Shown: in pieces, positions 10,327 through 22,137 of the stretch
How positions within the stretch are numbered: the stretch's first letter is position 1
Layout: each line of letters begins with the position of its first letter
DNA from: Ctena decussata
Lineage: Eukaryota > Mollusca > Bivalvia > Lucinida > Lucinidae
Direction: 5' to 3'
Length of the DNA: 64,000 bases
Assembly (NCBI GenBank): GCA_963989385.1
Contig: OZ022509.1
Span: forward strand, 51,724,271-51,788,270
Translations under genes and position numbers: made by a program
Notes under the pieces: generated by a model
What the model was told of the DNA's origin: nothing
The model's input: the letters and a program-made list of their open reading frames with translations, nothing else
The model's database searches: none

Positions 10327-13300
10327 TTTTGTTTCCTGCTAGCATTTGCCCATTGTGCTATCTTAAGAAATTGGAAAAATAAAATCTGCTTGATTACTTT
10401 TGTTATGGAGGTCACGTAAATAACAATGTTTCATATTATTCCATTCCAGTAAACTAGTCAAACGTTCCTGAATGTTTTCAAAACCTCTAATATTGTATTC
10501 TGACCAATTTTATTAACTGTTGTTGCTTAAGACTTGTTGACACTTTTATAATTTAGGTGTAGGTTGTCACTGTGTGTGTTTTATACGTGACAAAATAGAA
10601 TATGCCAATCTTATACTGATTGTAACTTGGACTAATTCTGAACACCATCAGTTTTTGTAGTGTTCTAGATTCTTCTGCATAATTTAATCAATTTTATTGT
10701 TGTACTTTCCAAACTCAGTATACTTGCTATCTTTCTTTTGACACTAGATACTTGATATTTAGTCTTAAAAACAAACCAAAGATATTACATAAAGTCACTG
10801 TAGTTGTAGGTCAGCACTTTTCCATGTATGGATCAAATCAAATGACAAACAGTAAGCAGTTGGTCTAGTAAGGAAACTGTCTCATCAGCTTTGCGCATGA
10901 ATTTTTCATGTAAAACTGCCTAGTTCGACTGGTAATCTACAATACATGTACAAGTTGTTACAGTGTTTATTACAATGATTTGGATTTTAAGAGCATGCAA
11001 AGAGAAACACTGTTGAAAAGAGAAATGCGAACTGACATTTAAAGTGTTTTTCCTTTTGACTGAATGTTAGTTTAATATTTGCCTGTTGAGCATGTTTGTT
11101 TTTGTTAAGATTATAGGGACAGCTTACGTTACGAAGGAAAACGTTCTTGCTAAGCTAAATTTTTTAGATAAAATGGAGAAATAATTACATTGTGTCACAG
11201 ATTATATTGAATTCATTTTTTGTCTATTTGTGTTCCTAACGATGATGTCTCTGTTAAGCAGGACTTTTGGAGTATAATATCAGAAACATGAAATTGATAT
11301 TAGTGTACTAGTGACACGAGGAGGTGAGTAATCTGCTAGGCAGCAAGTTCGAGTTAGGCTTGGCAAATATTTGCTTTCATGATTGCCTTTATTCCCGTAA
11401 TGCTACTTTTGCTTTGCTTTTTTCTCGTGTAACAATCACTTTCCAACAGTACTTTAAAGAGTTGCTAAAGCACGGAAAAGCACGGAACATTGTGTTTTTT
11501 TTTTTTCATTGACAAAATATTTTTTTTCTTTTGGATATTATTATCATCATAATTATTATTTCAAGTTGAAATTTCAGCAGTAGGATTTGTTTCAATGGTT
11601 TAATCAATGTGTATTTGCAAATGAAAAAGGGCAGAATATATTAATTTAGGACAATGCTGAGGAGGGATTTATTGGCCAAGCATCTTTGTCTATTTCTCTT
11701 ATAACGTTTTGCAGCATGATAAGAGAAAAAAAGGCAGCAAAACTCAACGGGTAACGTCTATAACCATTTTGTCGAGCACTTCCCTGATACATCCCATTGA
11801 ATGTGTAGTAATATGGCATTTTGAATAAGCCTTAAACAAATAATATAGGTCATTTATAATTTCACTTATCAAGGATTAATACAAAATGTTGCTCTTATAA
11901 TCTCGCCTTAAACAGCTTATTTTGTTGCAATCATTTTGGGGGTAAATTATTTACAAAGTCCCACTGCTTATCAACAGCATCCTTTTCCAGAGATAACAAA
12001 TAAAGATGATGCAGTTTTAATGATGAAGCATTGATGAAGTTGTTTGAATGTTATCAGTCTTTCATAACAGTTTATGCACTGATAAATGTATAATGGTATA
12101 TGCAACAGGCATGAAAATAACCTGGCAGGGAAAAATAGTAATATGAAGCTCGGGAACAGATGGATGATGGGAAACTCTAAGTTTTATTCTAAGCTTCAAA
12201 GTTTAAAGCCTCAAATCTAAAAGATTTTTTATTGGTTGGGTTCATGTAAGTAATATGCTGCTGTATAAATGAAGAGGGCTGTACAACAGATAACGTTGAT
12301 AACAGCTCAGAAGGTACACGGTAAACGTTTTACTAAAGCTAAATGCACACCTATATATGTACTTGCTGAATCTCATTTAAATGTTTGTTTTAAATGCTTG
12401 TTTTAGTAATGTTGCTGTAGTGGTACATTTGAAAAGGAGTAAGAGCTAACTTCTTTATCTTTAAAGATCCCCATGTGTCTTGTCAAGATGCTTGAACTAT
12501 TCAAGATTTAATTTTAATACATGTATTTGAATTGAGCTCTTACGTATATAATGAAGCACTGAAAGGTAGATTGGAGGCCGCAAATGACCCTTTAAACACA
12601 ATTTTACACATCTTATCCTGGGACCATTGAAGCTAAATTAAATTATATATAAACTACAACTATGTTACTCAGCGTTACTGCTAGACTTCCATTTAAAATC
12701 CAACTAACTCAGATTATTATAATTTGAAGACATAAAATTCGTAGCTCGATATAGTGGCGACTGTTGGGCTACTTAAGATTAAGTATGATCACAAGGAAAA
12801 AACACTATCAACAATGAATATGAACTTTCATCTTTGTCTAACAGTCATTCGTCAAATTTGTATGAATTCTTATAAAATAAATTTCACTCTCGATTCAGCT
12901 GATTTTCAAGTGCGACATAACTCTCATTTAAACCGTGTCAATCAGTTCTGTCGGTAATGCATGATTTGAAATGCATGATAGTATATGTTCTGTGAGAATC
13001 TAAACTAAATTTCAAATTCCAGGTTATTAAGATCCTGTTTGTTTAATTGTATTTGTGTCATTGTTATCTACGTTACACATCTTACATGATTGCTTTTACT
13101 TTTGAAACATCATACTGCTTTATGTATTAAAATATATGCAATATATAACAGGACTGAATAATGTTTTCTGCCTCTCACAACTCGGTTAGCTGGTTGGTTA
13201 GTTTTGATTTAACGACTCTTAGAGACAGTATTTCAGTCTATATTGAATTTTCTCTAAGAGAGAGGGAGAAAGGAAAGGGATGGTGAACGAGAGAAAATAC

Positions 13301-13640
13301 ATGCAAACAACCCCACCTGCAACTACTGGAAGCACAGTAGGCAATTGTACGACTGTAATCCAAATTTATAGGACATACCGGCATTGGAAGTTACCAAGCT
13401 CCATCGCCCGACCCGACCAACTGGTTGTGAGCTAGGCATGTAATATAGCTAGACATAAGACATATTATACAAATAAAATGAAACAACTCAAACGATTGTT
13501 GTTACTATCCTGTTAACAAGTGTTATTTACTGTAGAAACAATGTAATTGCAAAACGGTGGTTTCTTTTTAAGTTTTGTCCACCATGTGGAGCGACAAAGT
13601 CATCCACTACCATCTATAACTATGATTTAAAAACTGATTA
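10327..13640. other. Region survey: long AT-rich stretch with nothing identified
   Basis: Over 3 kb with few palindromes and no repeat family seen elsewhere in the window; the longest such stretch here. No splice-paired exon was found on either strand. It could hold regulatory sequence or a distant untranslated region. Confidence 0.5.
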
Positions 13641-14233
13641 TTATTGATCAGTGTCATGTCTACGCCCAGTAGCATATATCCCAAATGCTGAAATAGCAAA
13701 CAAAATTAAGTGCACCATGTTGAAAGCAAAGATAAACCTGAACAGAAAAATAAAACTAACATTTTGGATAATCTTTGTGTTTGACATTAATAATGCATTT
13801 TCAGTGGCCGCCATTTTGGAATTCAAGATGACCACCATAAACAAACTTTTCTAGCTTTGTATCCACATTTAAAATGCTTAGAATACCTTTGTCTAGCATT
13901 GTGCCAAATTTCATGCTTTTATCAAATAAATGCATAATGTTTTCATATATTTGCCCTGGTATGGTGTCAATTTTATGGTTGACAAAATTGCTTATGCTGG
14001 CAGGAGGGTGGGTCTGTTCCCGGTTGTCTAAAATGCACACGGACACATGTACAAACGGAAGACAAGCAGAATCGAAATCTGCACATTCTAAGCTTTCAAA
14101 TGAGACTAAGAAACCTTTGTCCCTCTAGGGGTGCAGCCAAATCGATTTTAAGCCACTTTTTGATTTTCATATTAAGGACTATTAGTGTTTTTATCGTACG
14201 CTTGCCGCTTCATCAGGGACCATACATGATGAT
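13641..14233. other. Region survey: weak frames only
   Basis: Overlapping short frames on both strands around 13650-14130 share no conserved motif. GGAAGACAAGCAGAATCGAA and the neighbouring phrase about 14040-14080 look repeat-like. Confidence 0.4.
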
Positions 14234-14455
14234 TGAGCCGCGACACGAGAAAAAAGTGGTTGTGCGTCCAGCACAGACTCAGATCAGCCTGGGCATCCAC
14301 CAGAGTCTTCGTTGTCCGCATAGAGGTAGCTTAGACCCTTAGCTACCCTTAAAGCGCTTAGCGAAAACTCTGATTAGTGTGGGCGAATGCCCAGACTGAT
14401 CAGAGTCTGCGCTGGGCGCACAACCACTTTGTTGGTTTTCTCGTGTCGCGGCTCA
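14234..14455. mobile_element. GAGCCGCGACACG-family MITE
   Basis: Terminal inverted repeats TGAGCCGCGACACGAGAAAA and TTTTCTCGTGTCGCGGCTCA, about 70 complementary bases per arm (CAGACTCAGATCAGCCTGGG against its complement). The AGCTTAGACCCTTAGCTACC centre is family-specific. No target duplication is clear. Confidence 0.9.
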
Positions 14456-14552
14456 GTCATGTTGTTGCGCTGTCTGGTCTTACTCTGACAAGGAAAGAAC
14501 CCTAAACGAAAAAAATAAGACCAAACAGAGATTTGCTATCCAACTGTTGACA

Positions 14553-14772
14553 GAAATCTTTCCAAGCTGAGCTCGGGGCCATGTCTCCGAGCTCAGCTTG
14601 GTTTAAGGTGAAAGTAGGTACACTCAGGGGAAGCAACTCTGCCATTTTCATTTTGTCTAATGTTTCGTCCAAACTACATCACATTGGGAATTCAAAGACT
14701 GGAGGGCCAACAGTGATCTAGATGAGGCGGCTCACTATGAGCCGCCTCATCAGGATCTACGCTGTTTGCAAA
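14553..14772. repeat. Two adjacent palindromes
   Basis: CCAAGCTGAGCTCGGGGCC / CCGAGCTCAGCTTGG (14563-14602) and GATGAGGCGGCTCACTATGA GCCGCCTCATC (14719-14750), the latter in the GTAGATCC...GTTTGCAAAT context seen in several elements. Confidence 0.65.
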
Positions 14773-15285
14773 TTTAGCTTCTTTTGTCTCAGGCGCTAGA
14801 AGTGTTAAAGTAGCTTCCGTGGAAACTGACTCAAAATCTTTATCTCTTCCGCTTACTTTAGCAAAAAGCGAGTGATGAATACAATTATATTGTTTTCTGG
14901 TTGAGTATTTCGCAAAATATGTTAATATTTCGATAAAGAATATCTTGAGGTGCTTTGCAAAGGGCATTGTCATTTTTTTTGGCTGTTTCAAACGAATTTT
15001 ACCCAATGTGCAATTTAGTTTTGATTCAGTAAGCCAAATCTAGAACCGCCTGTACATAAGCACAGCTCCTTTTTTGTTTGATTTCCTTACACGGTCAGAG
15101 GTTTTAGCATCGAAATCGGCGTTCCATAAAAGATCAGGAGTAAAGCGCGGGCCGTTTTAAATGAGGTATAGCCTTTTCCTGTAAACGCGCGCCATAATTA
15201 TACCACTGTTTTAATCATTTTGCTTTGATTTTGCATCTTGTGCATAGCCTCCACAGAAAACGTATACAATAGTCTGATAGCAAAT

Positions 15286-15340
15286 ATGAAGCAAATACTA
15301 GCGGTTTTCTGTTTCTGTTTGGTTTTATTGGACATTAATG
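15286..15340 (+). CDS. Secreted six-cysteine peptide, exon 1 (signal peptide)
   Basis: This is the first coding exon of a three-exon gene encoding a 142-residue secreted cysteine-rich peptide. The ATG opens MKQILAVFCFCLVLLDIN, a classic signal peptide: one Lys, then a hydrophobic core. The exon stops after the first base of codon 19 at a consensus donor (G|GTAAGT), phase 1. The frame continues without a stop through exons 2 and 3, for 429 coding bases in total. Seen: start, hydrophobic core, donor, and matching phases. Inferred: extracellular secretion. No TATA box or core promoter is obvious upstream. The family is not recognised by name. The gene model rests on splice-site logic only, with no transcript evidence. 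Confidence 0.72.
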
Positions 15341-15879
15341 GTAAGTAATTCTTCCAGATAAGTACCAAGCGGGCACATAACATCGAAATAACGTCGTAAT
15401 GCTGTCAGTACATCGCATCGACGTCAGTGCGATGTCATGTTGACATGTACCTGCTAAGTTTGCACACAAGTTTGATAAAACGTATCAATGCCGAAAAAAG
15501 TTTAAAGTGTATGGGTACACTTTCAGGGGAAGCAACTCCGCAATATTTTCATTTTTGCCTCTCTTTTTAACAGGGTTCCGCTCTTAAACTTTGCTCCGAC
15601 CAACTTTTCATTAAGAGGGGGGTGTTTAGCTCACCAGGGAGGCAGACAGGTTGTGGTAAAAGTTCCCCTTTGTAAAAAGGGGGCGGGGTATAGGATGGGG
15701 GTTGAAACAGGAAGTGGACCCAAACACCTAAAATACCGTTGCAGCGACGTGGAATCAACGTCTGATGCTTCGTCATAACGATGCCAATCAAATTTTATAT
15801 GTTGATTGAGCATTTTGTCGACACGACGTTGGTCAGTAATAGCGACCCAAAATTGCTTTTCACTGCATTGATATTTTTA

Positions 15880-15958
15880 TAGTCCCGAGGGAGCTACTAA
15901 AAACCTCGGCGTTCGGCGTTCGGCCTCGGTTTTCAACAGCTTCCTCGGGACCTGGCAA
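15880..15958. repeat. Short GTCCCGAGG inverted repeat
   Basis: AGTCCCGAGGGAGCT and AGCTTCCTCGGGAC enclose a CGGCGTTCGGCGTTCGGCC run. Looks like the two ends of a compacted element in gene 1 intron 1. Confidence 0.6.
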
Positions 15959-17300
15959 ACTTTAACGCATAAAAACCCATGTTTGATCAATATATTGCTT
16001 CGTCGTTGTCGTGCCCGCGAGAAACGTCAGCGCAGACAGCCCAATAACAGTAAATGATATTCTTATAAACGCCTGTCGACCGGGCAAATATATCTGTCGA
16101 TTTTCTTGGTCGACAGCCACTTTTACATGCATGGTACCCGATTGCCTTGGTCGACCGTGAGCACAAGGTAGAGAGTTTTTTTTTAACCCCCATAATATAT
16201 TGCAGCTACGCGTCTATCTTTAACTTTAGTTTTGAATTAGTTTGCTTCCGTGCCACCATTGCGCCACGCTTTTAAAACGTCAGGAAAGAAAATAGTTAAA
16301 TCTTCAAACTGTCCCGTTTGGATCTGTTTTGTTTGAATTATAAATACCAAAGTTTTACTTTATATTTTAATTTGCAGAAGTAAGTTTTGTCGTCCTCTTC
16401 TTTGTTTTCAAATCTCATTTTGCGTCGCCTCATCTGGATCTACGGTGTATGTAGATTCAACTATACTCCTCGTCAAAAGTTTAGCATACTGTGAAAGCAA
16501 ATATAACAATAACATTTCAAGTCTGACCAGAGATAATAATTGAATTCTGACTTTTTGTGGAAGTTAATGTATTCTATCATCAACATTAATGATTCATCAT
16601 GGTGGAATAAGCAAGTTTGATTTGAATTCTAGTAACAACTCCACAAGGCGAGCGCGGACGTACATGTCCAAAAACACATTTTGGAAATACAAAATTACTG
16701 CTTTTGCAACCATTAAACAAAGCACTGTTTATATTTACTCTCGAAAATGTGAATTTCGGGGGCATTTATCTCTGTGCTCGCTTTGTGCAGTGCCTACTCA
16801 AATCAATTTAAATTTTGTGTAAGCATTGGTGTTGATGAAAAAAAATGCAATTATCTTCATCTGAAAGTTCTAACTAAAGTAGGTTATGATGATTTTAATG
16901 ATCTTGTTTTTATTTGAACAATATGCTAATTGTTTGGCGAGGAGAATACTTTCATTTTTGACTAAAACGTTGAAGATAGACGAATACTGAATAGAAATAT
17001 TGGCGGGGCATTCAAACCATTATACCATCTAAATAACCCAAAGAGCTATAAAACATTTGGACAACAATTTTCACCGTTTTGTTTTCCTGAAAAACAATAT
17101 TTTGTATTTCTACATACTTTTTTACACATTTTCCATTAAAATTTATATCTCTAGCACATGAACGCACTATCATTTCAGCAAATCATATAATCTTTAACAT
17201 AGGATATTTGAAACAAACTGATAACAAAAAAATGCAGTTTTCTTGTTAATAAGTATATTTTTACATTCTTGAAAAATAGCAAGAAAATTGAATTTCATGA

Positions 17301-17573
17301 TTTGTTTGTTTGATTTTATGCTTAACGTCCACGGTAAACAACTAAGGTCATGTCGGGACGGTCAGTTAACCTAACCACACTATTCCTGGGCAGGCTTAGA
17401 CCTCCTAAGCGGTTAACCAGTACTAAGTGCACATACTTTAGCCAGTAACTGACAACTGCCCTTCTTGAATCAGCGGAAGGAGAAACGAAAGTATGTGGCC
17501 AGACCGGGATTCGAACCAAGGACCTCTGACTTACGAGTCAGGTGCCCTACCGATTGCGCTACCCGGCCCGGCT
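17301..17573 (-). mobile_element. tRNA-Thr-like SINE, copy 2 (reverse)
   Basis: The reverse complement matches the SINE at 2803-3074 along its full length, with about a dozen differences, including the tRNA-like head with anticodon CGT at the right end. The flanks GAATTTCATGA and GAATTTTATGA form an imperfect 11-bp target duplication. It lies in the first intron of the six-cysteine gene, antisense to it. Confidence 0.88.
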
Positions 17574-18371
17574 GAATTTTATGAAAAACGTCATGAAAAA
17601 TGTATTCAATCGATGGGGCATGCTTATGCATATTATTTTAGTAAAGCTTACATTGTATGTTAAGGAATAAAAAAAAAAAAAAACATTTCACCGTTTCGTT
17701 TCCTAGAAAAAACAATGTTTAAGTTCAAAATATCCCCAAAACAGACTGCCCAAATTCTGCACCTGCTGCAAGCTCAGCCGGTCCTTGCCCTACTATTTAT
17801 TTTCCTGTTATTCGGTTCTACCATAGAGTAATGTCGACAAAAATGCGCAGATGGAATGGAAACTGTGAAGATCTTGATCATTCTGGTTCCTAAGGAACAG
17901 TCTGATCTCGGTTTCCATTGTTTGTACAGGCCTATGTGCCCGAAAACTTAGGATCTTTACGGTAGACATACTCTACAGTTAATCGATTTATTGATGTTTT
18001 GATGAACAGAGTTGTTCCGTATACGTCCACCTTAATAGACTTAACATTCGTCAGGCTGGATCCTTCCTTTTTCTGCCTGTAGATTCATCAGACTCTAAAC
18101 ATGGAATGTGCAGATGGTAAAACACTTGCTCAGACTGCATAAGAATGTGCAGTCTGATCTAAGGCTTTGCTGTTGCATATATGCGATAACTTTCATGTTT
18201 GCATGTCGCGACTCAAACTGTCTTATATGCGAGCCACACTGGGTATGACCGATAGGACTGCGAATGTTTTTTTTTTTTTTTGAGTTTCACTTTCGACAAA
18301 ATTTACAAGATTGCTGCTGATTTTGTCGGACCAGACAGGAAATCTTACAGATTTCTTATGTTTGTTTTCAG

Positions 18372-18414
18372 TTAGCGGAGTGGAAATGCCACCAGATTTG
18401 CAAAAAATGATCGA
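18372..18414 (+). CDS. Secreted six-cysteine peptide, exon 2 (short propeptide-like exon)
   Basis: This is a 43-base exon between the acceptor TTTGTTTTCAG and the donor GA|GTAAGT. It completes the split codon as Val, then encodes SGVEMPPDLQKMI, and ends in phase 2. The stretch is short, without cysteines, and sits directly after the signal peptide, which fits a propeptide or linker. A C-rich and T-rich low-complexity run follows immediately in the intron. The exon is too small to be found by length alone. It is supported because both splice sites are near consensus and the phases (1 in, 2 out) join exons 1 and 3 in frame. Confidence 0.7.
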
Positions 18415-18934
18415 GTAAGTACTCTCTCTCTCCTCCTCCTCCTCACCCCCCCCCCCCCCCCCCCCCTCCAAAACCCAACCACACCCACACAAAATATCAA
18501 GTCAGTACGCTTTCTCATTAAATCATCAGTCGGCCTACACTAATTTGGTGGAAGGCTTATCAGAAGCATAAATTTTTAAGCCAAAGATGCTCAGTAAGTC
18601 CGAATATTAAATGATGGCGTTCAACTATTATTATTATTAGTATCTATATCGAATTCTAGATATCAGAAAATCGATTTTTTTGGTTATTCAAAAATAATAA
18701 ATAAATAAATATATAAAAATACAATTCCAGGTGCCAGAAAAGTTGAAAATTTGATGGCAAAAAGGAAAAAGAAAATAATAGTGTTCATACCGGTAATCAC
18801 TCATAAAGATAATTATATAAGGATAAGTAGGATTTATGATATTAGACTTTGATTTTCTGATGTAAAGATATTTTTTATGTAAATATTTACATTTTATATA
18901 ATATAAAAATGAGAAATAAATAGCAACAGAGCAC

Positions 18935-19048
18935 CTGTCCCAGCATGCATACAATGTTGAATCAAGATTGAGTCAACGTTGATTCAACATCATGACGTTG
19001 AATCAATGTTGAGTAAATGTTGATTCAAATTTGCGTGCTCAGTGGGAT
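18935..19048. mobile_element. TTGAATCAA-type MITE next to a splice acceptor
   Basis: CCCAGCATGCATACAATGTT GAATCAAG to GTTGATTCAAATTTGCGTGC TCAGTGGG form inverted ends with internal TTGATTCAAC / GTTGAATCAA copies. It ends about 16-20 bases before the exon 3 acceptor of gene 1. A relative is at 54705-54806. Confidence 0.7.
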
Positions 19049-19063
19049 ACTTCTTACTTTCAG

Positions 19064-19394
19064 TGAGACAAAACTGAGAATGAAACAGCCCAGCAGTATG
19101 TTTGACCGCCCGGCAATGAATGGAATAGTAGATATCCCGAACAGGTTTAATGGCCATGTCCTGCCATTCGATGGCCAGATGCTAGAAGCGATGGCCAGTG
19201 AAGGTCCTAATTGTCGGCGGAAGAATACCGACTGCGGCGCATTACACCAACCCTGTTGTAAATCTGACCCCGACACCCAGGAGGCCTTGATGTGCCAGTA
19301 CGATGCGGAAGCCGATGTGTCTGTGAAATATGTCCCCGGAACGTGCGTGGTGAACCCGAACCCTCCACCTGCGAGTACATTCAAACTGCCTTGA
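19064..19394 (+). CDS. Secreted six-cysteine peptide, exon 3 (cystine-knot-like domain)
   Basis: This terminal exon encodes 109 residues after the acceptor CTTACTTTCAG and ends at TGA 19392-19394. A cysteine-free region (FDRPAMNGIVDIPNRFNGH and onward) precedes six cysteines spaced C-x6-C-x6-CC-x11-C-x16-C, and then a Pro-rich tail (NPNPPPAS). The order C..C..CC..C..C is that of inhibitor-cystine-knot peptides, which include defence, protease-inhibitor and signalling peptides; the last two loops are longer than usual. Fold and function are inferred from spacing only. The upstream intron end is occupied by a palindromic element ending about 20 bases before the acceptor. A 37-bp tandem repeat starts shortly after the stop codon. 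A plain secreted matrix peptide is an alternative. Confidence 0.75.
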
Positions 19395-19444
19395 TTTTGA
19401 TTTTGCTATCACATGCAATTCAGAGGTCAAGTCAATGGCTTTAC

Positions 19445-20225
19445 ATCTTATGTTGCATGCAGCATACGATGAAAATTCAGTGACTTGAACTCTATGCAAC
19501 AAATGACGAAAATTTAGAGACTTGAACTCTCTGCAACATACGATGAAAATTCAGTGACTTGAACTCTTTGCAACATACGATATGATTCCGTGACTTGAAC
19601 GCTATGAAACATACAACGAAATTTCAGTGACTTGAACTCTTTGCTAGATACGACGAAAATTCAGTGACTTGAACTCTATGCAACATACGATTGAAAGTCA
19701 GCTACTTGAACTCTGTGCAACATACGATGAAAAATCAGTGACTTGAACTCTATGCAACATACGATTGAAAGTCAGCTACTTGAACTATGTGCAACATACG
19801 TCAAAAATTGAGTCACTTGAACTCGATGCAACATACAATGAAAATTTGTTGACTTAAACTCTATGCAACATACGATGAAAAATCAGTGACTTGAACTCTA
19901 TGCAACATACGATAGAAAGTCAGTTACTTGAACTCTGTGCAACATACGATGACAATTCAGTGACTTGAACTCTATGCAACATACGATAGAAAGTCAGTTA
20001 CTTGAACTCTGTGCAACATACGATGACAATTCAGTGACTTGAACTATATGTAACATACGACGAAAGTTCAGTGACTTGAACTCTATGCAACATTCGAAGA
20101 AAATTCAGTGACTAGAACTCTAGACGAAAATTCAGTGACTAGACCTATGAAAATTCATTTACGTATCATATGATGAAAATTCAGTGACTATTATGCAACA
20201 TACGATGAAAATTCAGTGACCAGAG
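19445..20225. repeat. 37-bp satellite after the six-cysteine gene
   Basis: About 20 units of TGACTTGAACTCTATGCAAC ATACGATGAAAATTCAG with mismatches; the last four units (after 20100) are truncated. It begins about 50 bases after the TGA of gene 1 and probably lies in its 3' untranslated region. Confidence 0.9.
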
Positions 20226-20556
20226 CCCAGGTTCATAATCATTCTTAAAGTTAAGGGCCACATTAAAATTAAGGTAGAAAATCTTGCCCTTTGAAAATCC
20301 ATATTTAAATAATATTGAAAAAGGCAGCTTTTGCATGGTCCTACTGACAGTTGCCATAGAAATGTAGTACGAAAGAGGAATCAAATACACTTAGTTTTTG
20401 TAAGCTTTTATTTGAAATTTTAGACCTTAACTTGAAGGTCGTTCTTAAGTTTAAGGAATGGTTATGAACCTGGGCCTAGACCTCTGAAAATGCTTTCATC
20501 AGTGCTGAAAGGAAAGGTAACACTGAAACAAGTCTTATGGTTCTATGACTAAATTG

Positions 20557-20962
20557 GAGGCCCGGTAGCTCAGAGTTAAGCGCTGGTCTATTGATCTAGC
20601 CACTTAAGTCGTTGCTATGCGGTTGCTAAGGCTAAATATCTATAAAGGAGATTCCCTACACCTATGAAATTTGGTCTGGAGGAACAGTCTTTGTAAGACT
20701 GTTCCTCCAGAGCAAATTTCATAGTTGTAGGGAATCTCCTTCAAAGAAATTTAGCCTTAGCAACAGCATAGCAACGACTTAAGTCGTTTTATGAATACGG
20801 CCCCTGGTCTATTGATCTAGCGGTCCTGGTTTGGATTCCCACTGGAGGCGAAAATCTTTTCAGACATGAATAGGATCAATTGCCACAGCCTTTTATCATC
20901 ACCTGATATGACTGTTATATTGCTGAAAAGAACGTAAAATCGCAAGTCATCCATTCAACCAC
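20557..20962 (+). mobile_element. tRNA-derived SINE of the second family, carrying a MITE
   Basis: The head GGCCCGGTAGCTCAG, a B box GGTTTGGATTCCC after the insertion, and the tail CGCAAGTCATCCATTCAACC are flanked by a perfect 14-bp duplication CTATGACTAAATTG (20543-20556, 20963-20976). A 203-bp palindromic element (20601-20803) is inserted in the tRNA-like head between the A and B boxes, so this copy has lost its internal promoter. Confidence 0.85.
20601..20803. mobile_element. Foldback MITE of the CTTAAGTCGTTGC family, inside a SINE
   Basis: The two arms are nearly perfect complements (CACTTAAGTCGTTGCTATGC against its complement near 20775) with central CTGGAGGAACAGTC / GACTGTTCCTCCAG. It is flanked by an 18-bp direct duplication CTGGTCTATTGATCTAGC (20583-20600 and 20804-20821). 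The right end GAATACGGCCC has no counterpart on the left, so the left end is shorter than in the copy at 3697. Confidence 0.88.
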
Positions 20963-20976
20963 CTATGACTAAATTG

Positions 20977-21446
20977 CATATCGTCAAATCTAAAAACATA
21001 TCTAACAAGGAAATATATTCACATGTATATCATTTGACAGTAAATGTAATTACTGCAAAAATAAAATTCCATATACATGTAGTTTTGACTTCTTCGATGG
21101 CTTCTGAAAGACTGAAGGGTAGTTGAGGGGGCGGGGGGGGGGGGGGGAGGAGGGAACAGGGGGCAACCGAAATAAATTTCGTGGATTTAGATTTAAACTG
21201 AATAAACTTTAACATTCTGGGCCGAGTTGTTCAACACTAACGACGTCTTTCGTTCAAAAGACGTTAAATTTTCTAACGTATTGTACGCAAGAACACTGCC
21301 ATTTTGTGTGAAGCTTTTGCAATGCAAAAGTTTAGTTCATTTTTTAGCAAAGAATATAAGCACAACCGATTTCATGAGTACTAGAAGATGTAATGAATCC
21401 TTGACTAGAGACTTAGGCTAATGATGCTTTTAACAAATAGACTCTA
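20977..21446. other. Region survey: between SINE and mariner
   Basis: A G-run near 21127-21150 and AT-rich sequence. An AATAAA near 21059 could serve gene 1 but is far from its stop. No exon seen. Confidence 0.4.
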
Positions 21447-22099
21447 CGAGGGGCGTTCATTTAATGTTGTCATTGGGGTTCTACAGGGCGCGTTATTAAT
21501 CCCATTCACATTTCGTTTACTTCAGCCCTTCGAAGTATTCTCCCTTGACGGAAACACACTTTTCATGTCTCGAAACCCATTCTGTAAAAGGCAGAGAATT
21601 AGGCCTTTCTAGGTATACCCTGAAGACACTGGTAAATTGCACTACCAAGTGCACTTTGGGATTCACGACGACCAGAAGAAGCTTACTTTAGCAAAGGAAA
21701 CAGGAAAAAGTCGCAGGGACTAAGTTCTGGCGAATAAGGTGGGTGAGAGAGCTGAACTACCTTTTCCTCTTTCAAGAAGTCTTAGACAAGAACACACTTT
21801 TGAGCAGATGCGTTTTCATGGATAAGACACAAAGCTCTTAAACCGGTTGCAGGTCTACGTTTTTCATAGTGTGTCTTTACTTTTGACAACATACCATTCT
21901 TATAAAATTTACCTGTGATTGTCTTGGCATTTGGTACGGGAATTTAAACAATGGGTCCATCGCAATTGAAAAATACCGCATACAAAACTTTTGCCGCTCT
22001 TTTAATTCTTTTGGCAATGACCGGCCTTGCTTCTTGGCTGGCCGGGCCGTGGCTCGTCTATCAGGTCAGTTTTACCACCTTTGATTTTTTATGCCACCT

Positions 22100-22137
<38 letters not shown>

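Larger units (their letters stand above)
15471..18371. other. Region survey: gene 1 intron 1 remainder
   Basis: Besides the SINE (17301-17573) and the inverted repeat at 15880, AT-rich intron sequence with eroded foldback pieces at 15502-15675 (ACTTTCAGGGGAAGCAACTC). Confidence 0.5.
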
